Shown here: positions 34,555 to 44,165 of the stretch, piece after piece
Numbering within the stretch: position 1 is the first letter of the stretch
Layout of the letters: the number at the start of each line of letters is the position of its first letter
Assembly: GCF_020179835.1 (NCBI RefSeq)
Contig: NZ_JAIUDA010000001.1
Location: 806,001 to 870,000, forward strand
Origin: Pantoea sp. alder81
Lineage (GTDB): Bacteria > Pseudomonadota > Gammaproteobacteria > Enterobacterales > Enterobacteriaceae
Length of the DNA: 64,000 nt
Direction: 5' to 3'
Translations under genes and position numbers: made by a program
The notes under the pieces: generated by a model
Told to the model about the DNA's origin: nothing
Database searches by the model: none
The model's input: the letters and a program-made list of their open reading frames with translations, nothing else

Positions 34555-35235
34555 ATGAACGTAATGCGTGCCCAGCGGGACCAACTGTTTGAATACGGCC
34601 CCTTTACCATCCGCCGGCAAAGACCCGGTGAGGCTTTTGGCCCGCTGGCGATTATTGATCAGATGTCGTTGAAAATGGATGCGCGTATTCCGATGCACAC
34701 GCGTCAGGACGAAGAGATTTTTAGCTACGTGTGGCGCGGGTCGGCTCAGCACCTTGCTGAAAATGGCGAGAAGACCGCGCTCAATGCTAAACGCGCCATG
34801 GTGGTGAGTGCGGGCACTGGGGTGCGTTATGAAGAGTCTGCGCCTTTTATTGAAACCGAGATGCTGCAGGTTTATATCCGTCCGGCAAAAAGCGGCGGTG
34901 CGCCACGCACTCTGGATTTCACTCGCGCTGATGGGTTACCGCTTAATGAGTGGACGCTACTGGCGGGACCTGAAAATAGCGATGCACCGCTGCGGTTGGG
35001 TCAGGAAGTTTTTATTTATGATCTGAAAGTGGAGCGGGGCGCACAAGTGGAAGTGCCTTATATCGCCGGTTACTCAACATGGCTGACATTGCTGGATGGT
35101 ATTGTGCGTGTTGGTGATGAGCGCTTGATGCCGGGGGATTCCATCAGCGAGCAGGGCGCCTTGCATGTAGTCCGAGGCGAGCGTGACGCGACTGTGATTG
35201 CATTTTTGGTCAGTGACGTTGTCACGTTTGTGTAA
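34555..35235 (+). CDS. Pirin-family protein
   Basis: A 226-residue bicupin. The N-terminal cupin has PMHTRQDEEIFSYVWRGSAQH and the segment MVVSAGTGVRYEE, corresponding to the metal-binding cupin of pirins. The C-terminal cupin is degenerate, as is usual (YIAGYSTWLTLLDGIVRVGDE region). Some pirins act as quercetinases; others interact with transcription or metabolic enzymes. The His-x-His pair typical of pirin (HPH) is HTR here, so metal binding may be altered. The gene is divergent from a TetR regulator that probably controls it, and it ends in a strong terminator. Confidence 0.85.
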   Translation: MNVMRAQRDQLFEYGPFTIRRQRPGEAFGPLAIIDQMSLKMDARIPMHTRQDEEIFSYVWRGSAQHLAENGEKTALNAKRAMVVSAGTGVRYEESAPFIETEMLQVYIRPAKSGGAPRTLDFTRADGLPLNEWTLLAGPENSDAPLRLGQEVFIYDLKVERGAQVEVPYIAGYSTWLTLLDGIVRVGDERLMPGDSISEQGALHVVRGERDATVIAFLVSDVVTFV

Positions 35236-35238
35236 TTG

Positions 35239-35274
35239 AAGGCTGCCATTGTTAAATCAATGGTAGCCTTTTTT
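35239..35274 (+). terminator. Rho-independent terminator of the pirin gene
   Basis: AAGGCTGCCATTG (35239-35251) pairs with CAATGGTAGCCTT (35258-35270), with one G-T pair, and runs straight into six T. It begins four bases after the pirin stop. Confidence 0.9.
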
Positions 35275-35289
35275 GTGTGCGGTGGTGTG

Positions 35290-35496
35290 GGCCGTAGCAC
35301 CTCTGCTGCTGCCGGGCAGTCCTCGCGCCGCTGACGCGGTGCCCTCGGCTTCCACGTCGTGCCTACGGAACGTTCGGGGATCGACCATCCCTGGTCGGCC
35401 CCGAACTGATCCACGCATCCCTGCGTGGATCTCCTGGCCCAACGTAAAAGCCTCAGCGCTGCGAATAGCCCTTGCAGCATCAGAGGTGCTACGGCC
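35290..35496. repeat. Structured element with 16-bp perfect terminal inverted repeats
   Basis: GGCCGTAGCACCTCTG (35290-35305) and its exact complement CAGAGGTGCTACGGCC (35481-35496) bound a G+C-rich segment of 207 bases. With mismatches the ends pair over nearly 30 bases. Inside are further hairpins, notably GATCCACGCA-TCCC-TGCGTGGATC (about 35409-35432) and CGACCA-TCCC-TGGTCG just before it, both with a TCCC loop. The ORFs across it are by-products of the palindromes. It resembles non-autonomous dispersed repeats of enterobacteria. The following 35497-35670 shows nothing recognisable. Confidence 0.65.
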
Positions 35497-35672
35497 ATTA
35501 ACACGGTGCCCGTTTTGACAAAACCACCTTCGCCACTCAGCAACCGAGTCAACCAACCTCAGCCTTTATTATCGACGCCACCACGCGGCCACTAGCCAAT
35601 CCCAAAACGCTGTGATCACCCATCATCCCAACCAATGGCATCACACGCTCAAGTCCAGCAGCAAACGAATAA

Positions 35673-35706
35673 TTGACAACCTACCAACAGTAAGTTACCA
35701 ATAGTA
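35673..35706. promoter_or_regulatory. Promoter with duplicated operator for the reductase/TetR operon
   Basis: TTGACA (35673-35678) is followed by two tandem near-identical boxes, TACCAACAGTA (35682-35692) and TACCAATAGTA (35696-35706), each a small TAC-N5-GTA palindrome. Outer bases CCTAC and GTAGG also pair, giving a 29-bp overall dyad. The boxes cover the expected -10 region, so the TetR protein encoded two genes on is the natural candidate to bind and repress. Confidence 0.55.
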
Positions 35707-35733
35707 GGTCAATCAATATCGGAGGTTAACCCC

Positions 35734-36330
35734 ATGCACACGCTTATCGTTACCGCCCATCCAGACCACCATTCACACACGCATACTGTGGTTGAACAGC
35801 TGGTTAAAGGCATCACAGCCAGCGGCTTACACAGTGTTGAAATTGCTGATTTAGCGGCTGAGGAATTCGACCCCCGCTTCAATCAGGCCGATATCGATCA
35901 GTTCAAATCGGGAACTCCTTCGCCTGCTGATGTATTGGCGGAACAGCAGCGTCTGAACCGTGCCGATGCGCTGGTATTGGTGTATCCGATTTACTGGTGG
36001 TCCTTCCCGGCACAATTGAAAGGGTGGATTGACCGGGTGTTTACTCAAGGCTGGGCATATGACGACACCGGCGAAAAGGTCATAAAGAAATTGGGCCATC
36101 TGCAGGTGCATCTGCTGGCACTGGGCGCGGCGAATACGCGCACTTACCTGCGACGTGGCTATTTCAGCAGCATGCGAATTCAGATTGATGAGGGAATATT
36201 TGGCTATTGCGGCGCGCCGGTGATCACCAGCGAACTGTTGTTGCCGTCCGATGAGGGTTATCCTGATGCGCATTACGCGCTTGCCCGGCAATTAGGGCAG
36301 CGACTTTTCACTTTGAAGGAACCTGTATGA
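35734..36330 (+). CDS. NAD(P)H-dependent quinone oxidoreductase, flavodoxin-like fold
   Basis: FAD- or FMN-binding two-electron quinone reductase of the KefF/NQO1-like group, 198 residues. Landmarks are TAHPDHHSHTHTVVEQLVKG at the N-terminal flavin-phosphate loop, ALVLVYPIYWWSFPAQLKGW, IDRVFTQGWAYDD and GYCGAPVI. It probably detoxifies quinones or other electrophiles. It overlaps the downstream TetR gene by four bases, an arrangement typical of a self-regulated detoxification pair. GGAGG lies upstream at 35721-35725. Confidence 0.88.
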   Translation: MHTLIVTAHPDHHSHTHTVVEQLVKGITASGLHSVEIADLAAEEFDPRFNQADIDQFKSGTPSPADVLAEQQRLNRADALVLVYPIYWWSFPAQLKGWIDRVFTQGWAYDDTGEKVIKKLGHLQVHLLALGAANTRTYLRRGYFSSMRIQIDEGIFGYCGAPVITSELLLPSDEGYPDAHYALARQLGQRLFTLKEPV

Positions 36331-36905
36331 GCTCACCCACGCGCCAGCGTATGACCTTCGACGCCCGCCGCGAGCAGCTGATTAGCACAGCATGGAATCT
36401 GGTGCGAGAGCACGGCAGCGATGCCCTTACTCTTGGGCGAGTGGCCATTGAAGCGGGTGTCAGCAAGCCCGTGGTGTATGAGCATTTTGGCACCCGCCAC
36501 GGGCTGATCGCTGCGCTGTATGAGGACTTTGATGTGCGGCAAAACGCTGTCATTGATGCGGCGATGGTTAAAGCAGGTGACGATTTGGCAGAACGCGCCA
36601 GCACGGTGGCGACTTGCTACGTGAACTGTGTGCTCACTCAGGGGCGCGAGATCCCCGATGTGCTGTCAGCGCTCAACAGCACGCCAGAACTGGCCGAGGT
36701 GAAGCGCAAATACCAACTCGATTTTATGGCGAAGTTTCGTCTGTGGTTTGCTGAAGCGAAGCTGCCGCAATCCAGCCTGTGGGGATTGCTGGGAGCGGCA
36801 GACGCCATTTCAAATGCCGTGGTGTGTAGCGATATCCGACAACTGGATGGCGTTAAAGAGTTGCAGGGGCTGATTGAGGCGCTGGTGCAGCGCCATCTTA
36901 TCTGA
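36327..36905 (+). CDS. TetR-family regulator coupled to the quinone reductase
   Basis: A 192-residue regulator with a TetR helix-turn-helix ([20 protein letters not shown], then [24 protein letters not shown], in parts). Its ATG overlaps the reductase stop. The expected target is the duplicated TACCAAYAGTA box before the operon, with a quinone-like ligand as inducer. This is inferred from the arrangement. Its 3' end overlaps the convergent lplA stop by eight bases. Confidence 0.88.
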   Translation: MSSPTRQRMTFDARREQLISTAWNLVREHGSDALTLGRVAIEAGVSKPVVYEHFGTRHGLIAALYEDFDVRQNAVIDAAMVKAGDDLAERASTVATCYVNCVLTQGREIPDVLSALNSTPELAEVKRKYQLDFMAKFRLWFAEAKLPQSSLWGLLGAADAISNAVVCSDIRQLDGVKELQGLIEALVQRHLI

Positions 36906-37914
36906 TGCTGTTCACCAGCCAGTTTGCTAATTCGGTGAGTTCCTTCTGCTGCTCCGGAAACTCCGCAATGAGTTTTAACATTGCAGCCTGCAGTGACTCC
37001 GGGCGATAGGCCACTCCTTGCAGCCGCATCGCCAGCGTTTCTAACGGTGCGGGATTGAGACTGTCGGTGAAAATCTGGCTGCGGGTAATGTTGCCGCGCT
37101 CGACGTCAAAGTGAATCTCAACGCCACCCCAGACAAAACGCTCTTGCAGCAGATGTGAGAAATCAGGCGCCTGGCCAAAATTCCACTCCCAGCTGCTCTG
37201 GCGTGCAAACTGCTCCTTAAAGCCGGGAAGGTCGGGTAAGGCTTCAGGTGAAATATATTCGGGCTCGCAGGTTTCATGATAATGCGCGAAGTAAGCAGCA
37301 ATCACCTCACGACGGATGTCAGCAAAACGGATATCAGGAATAAAGTCCGCGATATTCGCTACGCGGGAACGCACTGAGGTGATCCCTTTAGCCTGAAGCT
37401 TTTTGATGTCCGGGTTCAGGTAATCGGCAAGGCGCGACAGATCGGCGCTCATCAGGAAAGTGCCGTGGTGAAAACCGCGGTCCGGCGTTTCGCGATAGGC
37501 GGAACCGGAAATCTTGCGCATATCGCCATTCACATTAACCACGATATCGTTGCGCCCCGAGGCTTCGGCGGGCATGCCCAGTTTTTCCAGTGCCCGCAAA
37601 ATAATCGCCGTCGAGACGGTTTTATCGTATTCCGGTTTACCGGCCATAAAGGTAAAACAGGCGTTGCCCAGATCATGAAACACCGCACCGCCGCCGCTGC
37701 TGCGTCGCGCCAGTTTGATGCCATCTTCCGCCATCCGACGCGTATTGCACTCTTTCCACGGGTTTTGAGCGCGGCCAATCACCACGGTTTCAGCGTTTTG
37801 CCATAAGAATAAAACGCGCTGAGTGGTGGGCATCTGACGGAAGATGCACTCTTCCACTGCGAGGTTAAACCAGGGATCGTGTGAATCAGAGATCAGCAAA
37901 CGTAGGGTGGACAT
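36898..37914 (-). CDS. lplA: Lipoate-protein ligase A
   Basis: Activates free lipoate with ATP and attaches it to the E2 and H proteins of lipoate-dependent complexes. The 338-residue protein equals E. coli LplA in length and opens [20 protein letters not shown]. It contains [19 protein letters not shown] (lipoyl-AMP loop), [20 protein letters not shown] with the catalytic Lys, [20 protein letters not shown] and [14 protein letters not shown] 37914 is preceded by GGAGG with ideal spacing; a longer in-frame ORF upstream is not supported. It is convergent with the TetR gene. Confidence 0.97.
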   Translation of the reverse strand: MSTLRLLISDSHDPWFNLAVEECIFRQMPTTQRVLFLWQNAETVVIGRAQNPWKECNTRRMAEDGIKLARRSSGGGAVFHDLGNACFTFMAGKPEYDKTVSTAIILRALEKLGMPAEASGRNDIVVNVNGDMRKISGSAYRETPDRGFHHGTFLMSADLSRLADYLNPDIKKLQAKGITSVRSRVANIADFIPDIRFADIRREVIAAYFAHYHETCEPEYISPEALPDLPGFKEQFARQSSWEWNFGQAPDFSHLLQERFVWGGVEIHFDVERGNITRSQIFTDSLNPAPLETLAMRLQGVAYRPESLQAAMLKLIAEFPEQQKELTELANWLVNSIR

Positions 37915-38090
37915 GTTTCCTCCAGTTCCGTGAGAAAGGGGCAAGCGGAGGACAGAATACGCGTAATCGGATGCAAAGATAAGCGGGGGAAGTGTCGTAA
38001 AGTGTCGGATGCGCATCCTGTTGGTGTGGGGACGCAATATATGGCGTTACGCCGATCAGTTATTGATGCTGTGCAGGTATCTCAATGGAA

Positions 38091-38113
38091 AGGCGGCATT
38101 GCTGCCGCCTGAA
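38091..38113 (-). terminator. Terminator-like hairpin after the transketolase gene
   Basis: On the minus strand AGGCGGCA and TGCCGCCT close a stable GCAA tetraloop, followed by TTTCC. It lies about 50 bases downstream of the transketolase stop. The U tract is short. Confidence 0.55.
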
Positions 38114-38161
38114 GGTGCATGCAACCCAACATAACGCCAGGGGCGGCGACTACGCTACGGG

Positions 38162-40153
38162 TTACAGAATCGATTTTGCCGTTTTAACCACGTTTTCAAC
38201 GGTGAAACCAAACTCTTTAAACAGCAGTTCAGCCGGTGCAGACTCGCCGAACGTGGTCATGCCGACAATCGCGCCGTGCAGGCCAGTGTACTTGAACCAG
38301 TAATCGGCGATGCCCGCTTCGATAGCCACTCGTGCAGCAACCGCTTTCGGCAATACAGACTCACGGTAAGCCGCGTCCTGTTTGTCAAAAGCATCGGTAG
38401 ACGGCATCGAAACAACGCGCACCTTACGGCCTTCGCCTGTCAATTGCTCATAAGCAGCAACCGCCAGTTCAACTTCGGAACCGGTGGCGATAAGAATCAG
38501 TTCTGGAATCCCTTCACTGTCTTTCAGCACATAACCGCCGCGAACCACGTTGGCCAGTTGCTCCGCGCTGCGATCTTGCTGCGCCAGATTCTGACGCGAG
38601 AAGATCAAGGCAGTAGGGCCGTTGACGCGCTCAATCGCATATTTCCATGCCACCGCAGATTCAACCTGATCACACGGACGCCATAAGCTCATGTTCGGCG
38701 TCACGCGCAGGCTCGCCATCTGCTCAACCGGCTGGTGGGTTGGGCCATCTTCGCCTAAGCCGATGGAATCATGGGTGTAGACCATGATCTGACGCACTTT
38801 CATCAACGCCGCCATACGTGCCGCGTTGCGCGCGTACTCAACAAACATCAGGAAGGTGGCGGTGTACGTCAGGAAACCTCCGTGCAGCGCGATACCGTTA
38901 GCGATCGCGGTCATCCCGAATTCCCGCACGCCGTAATGAATGTAATTCCCAGCAGGATCTTCATTGATCGGCTTTGAGCCCGACCACATGGTCAGGTTGC
39001 TTGGTGCCAGGTCAGCAGAGCCGCCGAGGTATTCCGGCAGGATCTTGCCGAAGGCTTCAATCGTATTCTGCGACGCTTTACGGCTGGCAATTTTGGCGGG
39101 ATTCGCCTGCAACTGTTCGATAAAGGCTTGTGATTCACTTTCCCAGTTGGCAGGCAACTCGTTGTTCACGCGGCGTGTAAACTCAGCGGCCAGTTCCGGA
39201 TAAGCCTCGGCATAAGACGCTATTTTGGCATCCCACGCGGACTCTTTTGCCTGACCGACTTCTTTGGCATCCCACTGTGCATAGAGTTCTGAAGGGATTT
39301 CAAACGGCGCGTGATTCCAGCCCAGCTGTTGGCGGGTCTGTGCAATTTCGTCGTCGCCCAGCGGTGCACCATGGACATCATGGGTGCCGGCTTTGTTTGG
39401 CGATCCGAAACCGATCACCGTTTTACACATCAGCAGAGAAGGCTTGTCCGAGACCGCTTTGGCTGCTTCAACCGCTTTCGTAATCGCGTCGCCGTCGTGA
39501 CCGTCTACGTCACGCACCACATGCCAGCCGTACGCTTCGAAACGGGCGGCGGTATCGTCGGTGAACCAGCCATCCACGTGACCATCAATAGAGATGCCAT
39601 TGTCATCATAAAAGGCCACCAGCTTACCCAGCTTCAGGGTGCCGGCGATGGAGCACACTTCATGCGAAATGCCCTCCATCATGCAGCCGTCACCCATGAA
39701 CACATAGGTGTGATGATCAACGATGTCGTGGCCAGGACGGTTAAACTGCGCCGCCAGCGTACGTTCGGCAATCGCGAAGCCGACGGCATTGGCGATCCCC
39801 TGACCCAGCGGGCCGGTGGTGGTTTCAACGCCCGGCGTATAGCCGTATTCCGGATGACCCGGCGTTTTTGAATGCAGCTGACGGAAATTCTTCAGTTCGC
39901 TGAGTGGCAGGTCGTAGCCGCTCAGGTGCAGCAGGCTATAAATCAGCATCGAACCGTGGCCATTCGATAATACGAAGCGGTCGCGGTTGGCCCATTTGGG
40001 GTTGGAAGGGTTGTGCTGCAAAAAGTCGAGCCATAAAACTTCCGCAATATCCGCCATGCCCATGGGGGCACCCGGATGGCCTGATTTGGCTTGTTGCACG
40101 CCATCCATGCTTAAAGCACGGATGGCGTTGGCTCTTTCCCGGCGTGTTGACAT
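38162..40153 (-). CDS. tkt: Transketolase
   Basis: Thiamine-diphosphate enzyme moving two-carbon units between ketoses and aldoses. The length of 663 equals E. coli TktA. Motifs are [52 protein letters not shown], the ThDP motif [37 protein letters not shown] with catalytic His residues, and a C-terminal domain beginning after [12 protein letters not shown]. It is the second gene after derI, separated by 29 bases. In this locus it is well placed to use D-erythrose 4-phosphate, the end product of the apionate route, as an acceptor. It may be an extra copy of a housekeeping tkt located elsewhere. Confidence 0.95.
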   Translation of the reverse strand: MSTRRERANAIRALSMDGVQQAKSGHPGAPMGMADIAEVLWLDFLQHNPSNPKWANRDRFVLSNGHGSMLIYSLLHLSGYDLPLSELKNFRQLHSKTPGHPEYGYTPGVETTTGPLGQGIANAVGFAIAERTLAAQFNRPGHDIVDHHTYVFMGDGCMMEGISHEVCSIAGTLKLGKLVAFYDDNGISIDGHVDGWFTDDTAARFEAYGWHVVRDVDGHDGDAITKAVEAAKAVSDKPSLLMCKTVIGFGSPNKAGTHDVHGAPLGDDEIAQTRQQLGWNHAPFEIPSELYAQWDAKEVGQAKESAWDAKIASYAEAYPELAAEFTRRVNNELPANWESESQAFIEQLQANPAKIASRKASQNTIEAFGKILPEYLGGSADLAPSNLTMWSGSKPINEDPAGNYIHYGVREFGMTAIANGIALHGGFLTYTATFLMFVEYARNAARMAALMKVRQIMVYTHDSIGLGEDGPTHQPVEQMASLRVTPNMSLWRPCDQVESAVAWKYAIERVNGPTALIFSRQNLAQQDRSAEQLANVVRGGYVLKDSEGIPELILIATGSEVELAVAAYEQLTGEGRKVRVVSMPSTDAFDKQDAAYRESVLPKAVAARVAIEAGIADYWFKYTGLHGAIVGMTTFGESAPAELLFKEFGFTVENVVKTAKSIL

Positions 40154-40182
40154 AAGGTTCTCCAGAGGTGAGAAGTCGGTGA

Positions 40183-40641
40183 TTATTTAGTATGTGAAAC
40201 TTGTTCGTAGTAACCGATCTTCTCGACTTTGGCGGTGGAGCCACCACCTTCAAACTCAGAGGCCAGCCAGGCATTGACGATGTTCTTCGCCAGCTCTGGA
40301 CCGATAACGCGTGCGCCCATGGTCATGATCTGAGCATTGTTGCTTTTCCGGGCACGTTCAGCGGAGAAAGTGTCATGACACTGTGCCGCACGCACGCCTT
40401 CTACTTTATTGGCCACGATTGCCACGCCGATACCGGTGCCGCACAGCAGAATTCCGCGCTCAAATTCGTTCTTCTGGATAGCGGTTGCCAGTGCAAAAGC
40501 CACATCCGGGTACATCGGACGGTCGTTTTGCGCGTCATTGGTGTAATCCGTCACTTGAAAGTCTTTCTCTTCAAGCAGTTTTTTAATGATGTTTTTCAAT
40601 TCGATAGCCGCATCATCGGCGCCAATTGCGATAGTTTTCAT
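40183..40641 (-). CDS. derI: D-erythrulose 4-phosphate isomerase, RpiB family
   Basis: RpiB/LacAB-type sugar-phosphate isomerase of 152 residues: [61 protein letters not shown] with the catalytic Cys, and [15 protein letters not shown]. By context it should convert D-erythrulose 4-phosphate to D-erythrose 4-phosphate, as DerI or EryI does, rather than only ribose 5-phosphate. It heads a minus-strand unit with the transketolase and is divergent from the transporter-lerK-lerI-oiaC-apnO operon. ATG 40641 has GGAG seven bases before it; an ATG at 40647 is too close to that site. Confidence 0.85.
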   Translation of the reverse strand: MKTIAIGADDAAIELKNIIKKLLEEKDFQVTDYTNDAQNDRPMYPDVAFALATAIQKNEFERGILLCGTGIGVAIVANKVEGVRAAQCHDTFSAERARKSNNAQIMTMGARVIGPELAKNIVNAWLASEFEGGGSTAKVEKIGYYEQVSHTK

Positions 40642-40731
40642 CGTCATTCTCCAGCAGGGTTTAGTTCTGATGCCTGAACGTTTGTTATGCAGGCGAGAAG
40701 ATGTTCATCGATAGCCTGCCATAAATACAAT

Positions 40732-40932
40732 CATATGTTCAATGGTTGTTCATATGTCTTGCGTGCTGATTTTGTGATGAAAAGCGTGAAGGGCGCTGAT
40801 ACCACGCTGATTCCGCCGCATTTCTGCGTATTTTTCCGATTCAGGACCAAAATCAAATCTCATGAGCAGGCTCACATTTTCAATCATTGCGGTTGAGAGA
40901 TGTACATTTATACGTGTAGTGTTCATTTGTTC
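40732..40932. promoter_or_regulatory. Divergent regulatory region of the apionate locus with TGTTCA repeats
   Basis: The 443-base spacer between derI and the transporter holds two related boxes. The first is CATATGTTCAATGGTTGTTC followed by ATATG (40732-40756). The second is TGTTCATTTGTTCGCATAAC (40920-40939). They share TGTTCA-W-T-K-GTT. SorC-family regulators often use TGTTCA-type half-sites, so both could be bound by the regulator at 46722-47687. Otherwise the spacer is AT-rich and no gene is seen. Confidence 0.45.
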
Positions 40933-41084
40933 GCATAACGATACCTATGTACAAGAAGACCCCTTGAGGACTCGAACATGTGTCATTTACACCGTACCTC
41001 TCAGTACACCTGCAGCCAGCGCTCTTTTGGCGTCTGGTCAACACCAAACAACAGCTTTAACCACGCACGTCACGGAGGTGCGTT

Positions 41085-42419
41085 ATGAGTCAGCAAAACA
41101 TGACGGCGGTTGAGAAATCCGCTATCAGCAAAATCTCCTGGCGTCTGGTGCCGTTCGTGGCACTGATGTTCTTTATCAACTTCCTCGATCGCACCGCGAT
41201 CTCGTTTGCTGGCCCTAACGGCATGACGCAGGACCTTGGCCTGACGGGCGTGCAGTTCGGTCTGGCATCGGGCATCTTCTTTATCGGCTATATCCTGCTG
41301 GAAGTGCCGAGTAACCTGGCGCTGCATAAGTTCGGCGCACGTCGCTGGCTGGCGCGCATCATGATCAGCTGGGGTATCGTCTCGCTGCTGTTCACCTGGG
41401 TGAGCAGTGTCGAAGGCCTGTATACGCTGCGCCTGTTACTGGGTATCGCTGAAGCGGGCTTCTTCCCAGGTGCCATCCTTTACCTGAGCATGTGGGTGCC
41501 GGGACGCCATCGCAGCAAAATCCTGTCGCTGTTCTATCTGGCCCAGCCGCTAACCGTGGTATTCGGCGCACCGCTGGCCGCAAGCTTAATTCAGCAGCAC
41601 GGTCTGTTTGGACTGGATGGCTGGCGCGTGATGTTCCTGGGGGTTTCCATCCCCGCGATTCTGATCGGTATCGTGGCGTTGTTCTGGCTGGTGGATTCAC
41701 CGCGTCAGGCGAAGTGGTTAACGGCTGAAGAGAAAACCTGGCTGACCAACGAACTGGAAGCGGAGCATCAGCAGAAGCAGGGCCATCAGAAACACAGTCT
41801 GCGTTCAGTAATGGGTAACGGTCGCGTGTGGATGCTGTGCCTGATCTACTTCGGCTTTATCTATGGTCTGTATGCTCTGGCGTTCTTCCTGCCAACCATT
41901 ATCGCGGGCTTCCAGCAGCAGTTCGGCACCACCTTTAACGTGATGCAGAAAGGGTTGATCACCGGTGTGCCGTACCTGATTGCTGCCGTGGTGATGTACT
42001 TCTGGTCAAAAGACGCCACGCGTCGTGGTTGCAAAACCTGGCATATCGCGATTCCGGCGCTGGCTGGCGGCATCAGCGTGCCACTCGCGCTGTATATGGA
42101 CTCACCGTTCACCACCATCATGGTGATCGCGATTACCGCCAGCTCCATTTTTGCTGCCTTGCCTAACTTCTGGACGCTGCCAACGCAGTTCCTGACCGGC
42201 GCGTCAGCCGCAGCGGCCATCGCACTGATTAATACCTTAGGAAACGTGGCGGGCTTCTCCGCGGGCTACATCACCGGTGCACTGCACGATGCCACCAACA
42301 GCTATGAGTTACCGATGTTCGTGGTCGGCGGATTCATGCTGCTGTCTGCCGTCCTCATGCTGTTACTGAATCGTAAACGCCCGCAGTCTCAGCCGACCTC
42401 TATCGCACAGGAGCACTAA
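41085..42419 (+). CDS. MFS transporter (ACS family), probable D-apionate carrier
   Basis: Inner-membrane symporter of 444 residues. ACS-family landmarks are VPFVALMFFINFLDRTAISF in helix 1, GLASGIFFIGYILLEVPSNL, ARIMISWGIVSLLFTWV, RLLLGIAEAGFFPGAILYLS and FLPTIIAGFQQQ. Carriers of this group import sugar acids such as glucarate, galactonate and tartrate. Being first in the operon with lerK, lerI, oiaC and apnO, its likely substrate is D-apionate. It has a strong ribosome binding site (GGAGG) and its stop lies one base before the lerK start. Confidence 0.88.
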   Translation: MSQQNMTAVEKSAISKISWRLVPFVALMFFINFLDRTAISFAGPNGMTQDLGLTGVQFGLASGIFFIGYILLEVPSNLALHKFGARRWLARIMISWGIVSLLFTWVSSVEGLYTLRLLLGIAEAGFFPGAILYLSMWVPGRHRSKILSLFYLAQPLTVVFGAPLAASLIQQHGLFGLDGWRVMFLGVSIPAILIGIVALFWLVDSPRQAKWLTAEEKTWLTNELEAEHQQKQGHQKHSLRSVMGNGRVWMLCLIYFGFIYGLYALAFFLPTIIAGFQQQFGTTFNVMQKGLITGVPYLIAAVVMYFWSKDATRRGCKTWHIAIPALAGGISVPLALYMDSPFTTIMVIAITASSIFAALPNFWTLPTQFLTGASAAAAIALINTLGNVAGFSAGYITGALHDATNSYELPMFVVGGFMLLSAVLMLLLNRKRPQSQPTSIAQEH

Positions 42420-42420
42420 A

Positions 42421-44157
42421 ATGACGTACCTGTTTAATCAACCTTCAGCCTTTGCCGCTGAACTCATTGAAGGCTTTGTCGCCGCCAACGCCGATAAAGT
42501 TCGTCAGGTCACCGGTGGTGTGGTGCGCAGCACGCGTAGCCAACCCAATACTGTAGCGGTGATTGTGGGCGGCGGTTCCGGTCATTATCCGGCCTTCGCC
42601 GGGTTGGTTGGACAAGGTCTGGCTCACGGCGCGGCAATGGGGAATCTGTTCGCTTCGCCGTCTGCTCAGCAGATCTACAACGTGGCTAGAGCGGCGCACA
42701 ACGGCGCTGGCGTGTTACTGATGTTCGGTAACTATGCAGGCGATGTACTGCACTTCGGCCAGGCATGCGAACGCCTGCGTGCCGAAGGGATTGCCTGTGA
42801 AATTCTGGCGGTGACGGATGATATCTCCAGCGCCAGTAAAGACGAACTGGCGAAGCGCCGCGGTGTGGCCGGTGATTTATGTGTGTTCAAAGCGGCGTGT
42901 GCCGCGGCAGAAGCGGGCGACGATTTAGCGACCGTGCTCAGCAAATCCCAGCATGCTAACGATCGTACGCGGACGTTCGGTGTGGCATTTGGCGGATGTA
43001 CCTTGCCGGGTGCCACGCATCCACTGTTTGAAGTTGAAAAAGGGCGCATGGCGCTGGGACTGGGCATCCACGGTGAGCCGGGCATCAGTGAGACTGATGT
43101 GCCGAGTGCCGATGAGCTGGCCGAGCTGTTTGTTGAACGTCTGCTGAGCGAAGTGCCTGCCGACGTTAAACAGATTGAAGGTCATCGCGTTGCGGTGATC
43201 CTCAACGGTTTGGGATCGGTGAAGTATGAAGAGTTGTTCGTGGTGTATCGCCGCGTGGCACAACTGCTGGACGCCGCAGGACTAAAAGTGGTTCAGCCGG
43301 ATGTCGGTGAGTTTGTTACCAGCTTCAATATGGCGGGCGCATCGCTGACGCTGATGTGGCTGGACGATGAGCTGGAGACACTGTGGTGTGCGCCGGCAAA
43401 TGCACCGGCCTATCGCAAAGGAAGCGTGCTGATCGCTGAACCCTTAAGTGCGGAAGAGCGTGAAGAGAGCACGGAAGAAGCATTACCGCAGGCTTCAGCT
43501 GAGTCACAGCAGAGCGCGCAGCGCGTGTTACACATCCTGGAGTCGGTGGCGGATTTATTGCAGCGTAACGCAAAAAAATTAGGAGATATCGATGCGGTAG
43601 CCGGTGACGGTGACCACGGTATCGGTATGGAACGAGGCGTGCTAGGCGCGGTTGAGAAAGCGCGTGAAGTGGCTGCACGTGGCGCAGGTGCAGGCAGCCT
43701 GTTGTGCCGTGCTGCGGATGCCTGGGCCGATAAAGCCGGTGGCACCTCGGGTGCACTGTGGGGCGTGGCATTGACTGCGCTGGGTACGGCCATCGGCGAT
43801 AGCCAGTCGCCTGATGCACAACGCGTCGCTACCGGCGTGCGCGATGCCAAAGACGGCATTATGCATTTCGGTAAAGCCAAAGTCGGTGATAAAACCATGG
43901 TGGATGTGCTGGTGCCATTTAGCGACAGCCTGAATGCAGCGGTTGCGGAGGGTGCTTCATTGACGGATGCCTGGCTGGCCGCCGCGATAGTTGCCGATAA
44001 GGCCGCACAGGACACGGCACAGCTGGTGCCGAAAATGGGTCGCGCGCGTCCGTTAGCCGAGAAAAGTGTCGGTACCCCGGATGCGGGTGCGATTTCTCTG
44101 GCGATGATCGTCAATACCGTTGGCGAGCTGCTCAAAGAACATAAAGCCTCTCAGTAA
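42421..44157 (+). CDS. lerK: L-erythrulose kinase, dihydroxyacetone-kinase family (fused DhaK-DhaL)
   Basis: ATP-dependent ketose kinase of 578 residues. The DhaK half (about 1-330) has VAVIVGGGSGHYPAFAGLVG, GNLFASPSAQQIY and TLPGATHPLFEVEKGRMALG with the His that binds the substrate carbonyl covalently. After a linker near residue 350, the DhaL half carries the nucleotide loop VAGDGDHGIGMERG and GGTSGALWGVAL. The fused form uses ATP directly, not the phosphotransferase system. Dihydroxyacetone is the classical substrate. The neighbours lerI, oiaC and apnO argue for L-erythrulose, yielding L-erythrulose 1-phosphate as in the published apionate and threitol pathways. Confidence 0.87.
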   Translation: MTYLFNQPSAFAAELIEGFVAANADKVRQVTGGVVRSTRSQPNTVAVIVGGGSGHYPAFAGLVGQGLAHGAAMGNLFASPSAQQIYNVARAAHNGAGVLLMFGNYAGDVLHFGQACERLRAEGIACEILAVTDDISSASKDELAKRRGVAGDLCVFKAACAAAEAGDDLATVLSKSQHANDRTRTFGVAFGGCTLPGATHPLFEVEKGRMALGLGIHGEPGISETDVPSADELAELFVERLLSEVPADVKQIEGHRVAVILNGLGSVKYEELFVVYRRVAQLLDAAGLKVVQPDVGEFVTSFNMAGASLTLMWLDDELETLWCAPANAPAYRKGSVLIAEPLSAEEREESTEEALPQASAESQQSAQRVLHILESVADLLQRNAKKLGDIDAVAGDGDHGIGMERGVLGAVEKAREVAARGAGAGSLLCRAADAWADKAGGTSGALWGVALTALGTAIGDSQSPDAQRVATGVRDAKDGIMHFGKAKVGDKTMVDVLVPFSDSLNAAVAEGASLTDAWLAAAIVADKAAQDTAQLVPKMGRARPLAEKSVGTPDAGAISLAMIVNTVGELLKEHKASQ

Positions 44158-44165
44158 GGAGCGTA

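Noticed and set aside
35257..35556. Open reading frame of 99 codons on the minus strand in the pirin-reductase gap
   Set aside because: It runs across the terminal-inverted-repeat element, and its sequence is dictated by the palindromes; no ribosome binding site or protein-like pattern.
37915..38037. 41-codon N-terminal extension of LplA
   Set aside because: The protein from ATG 37914 has exactly the E. coli length and start, with GGAGG in place.
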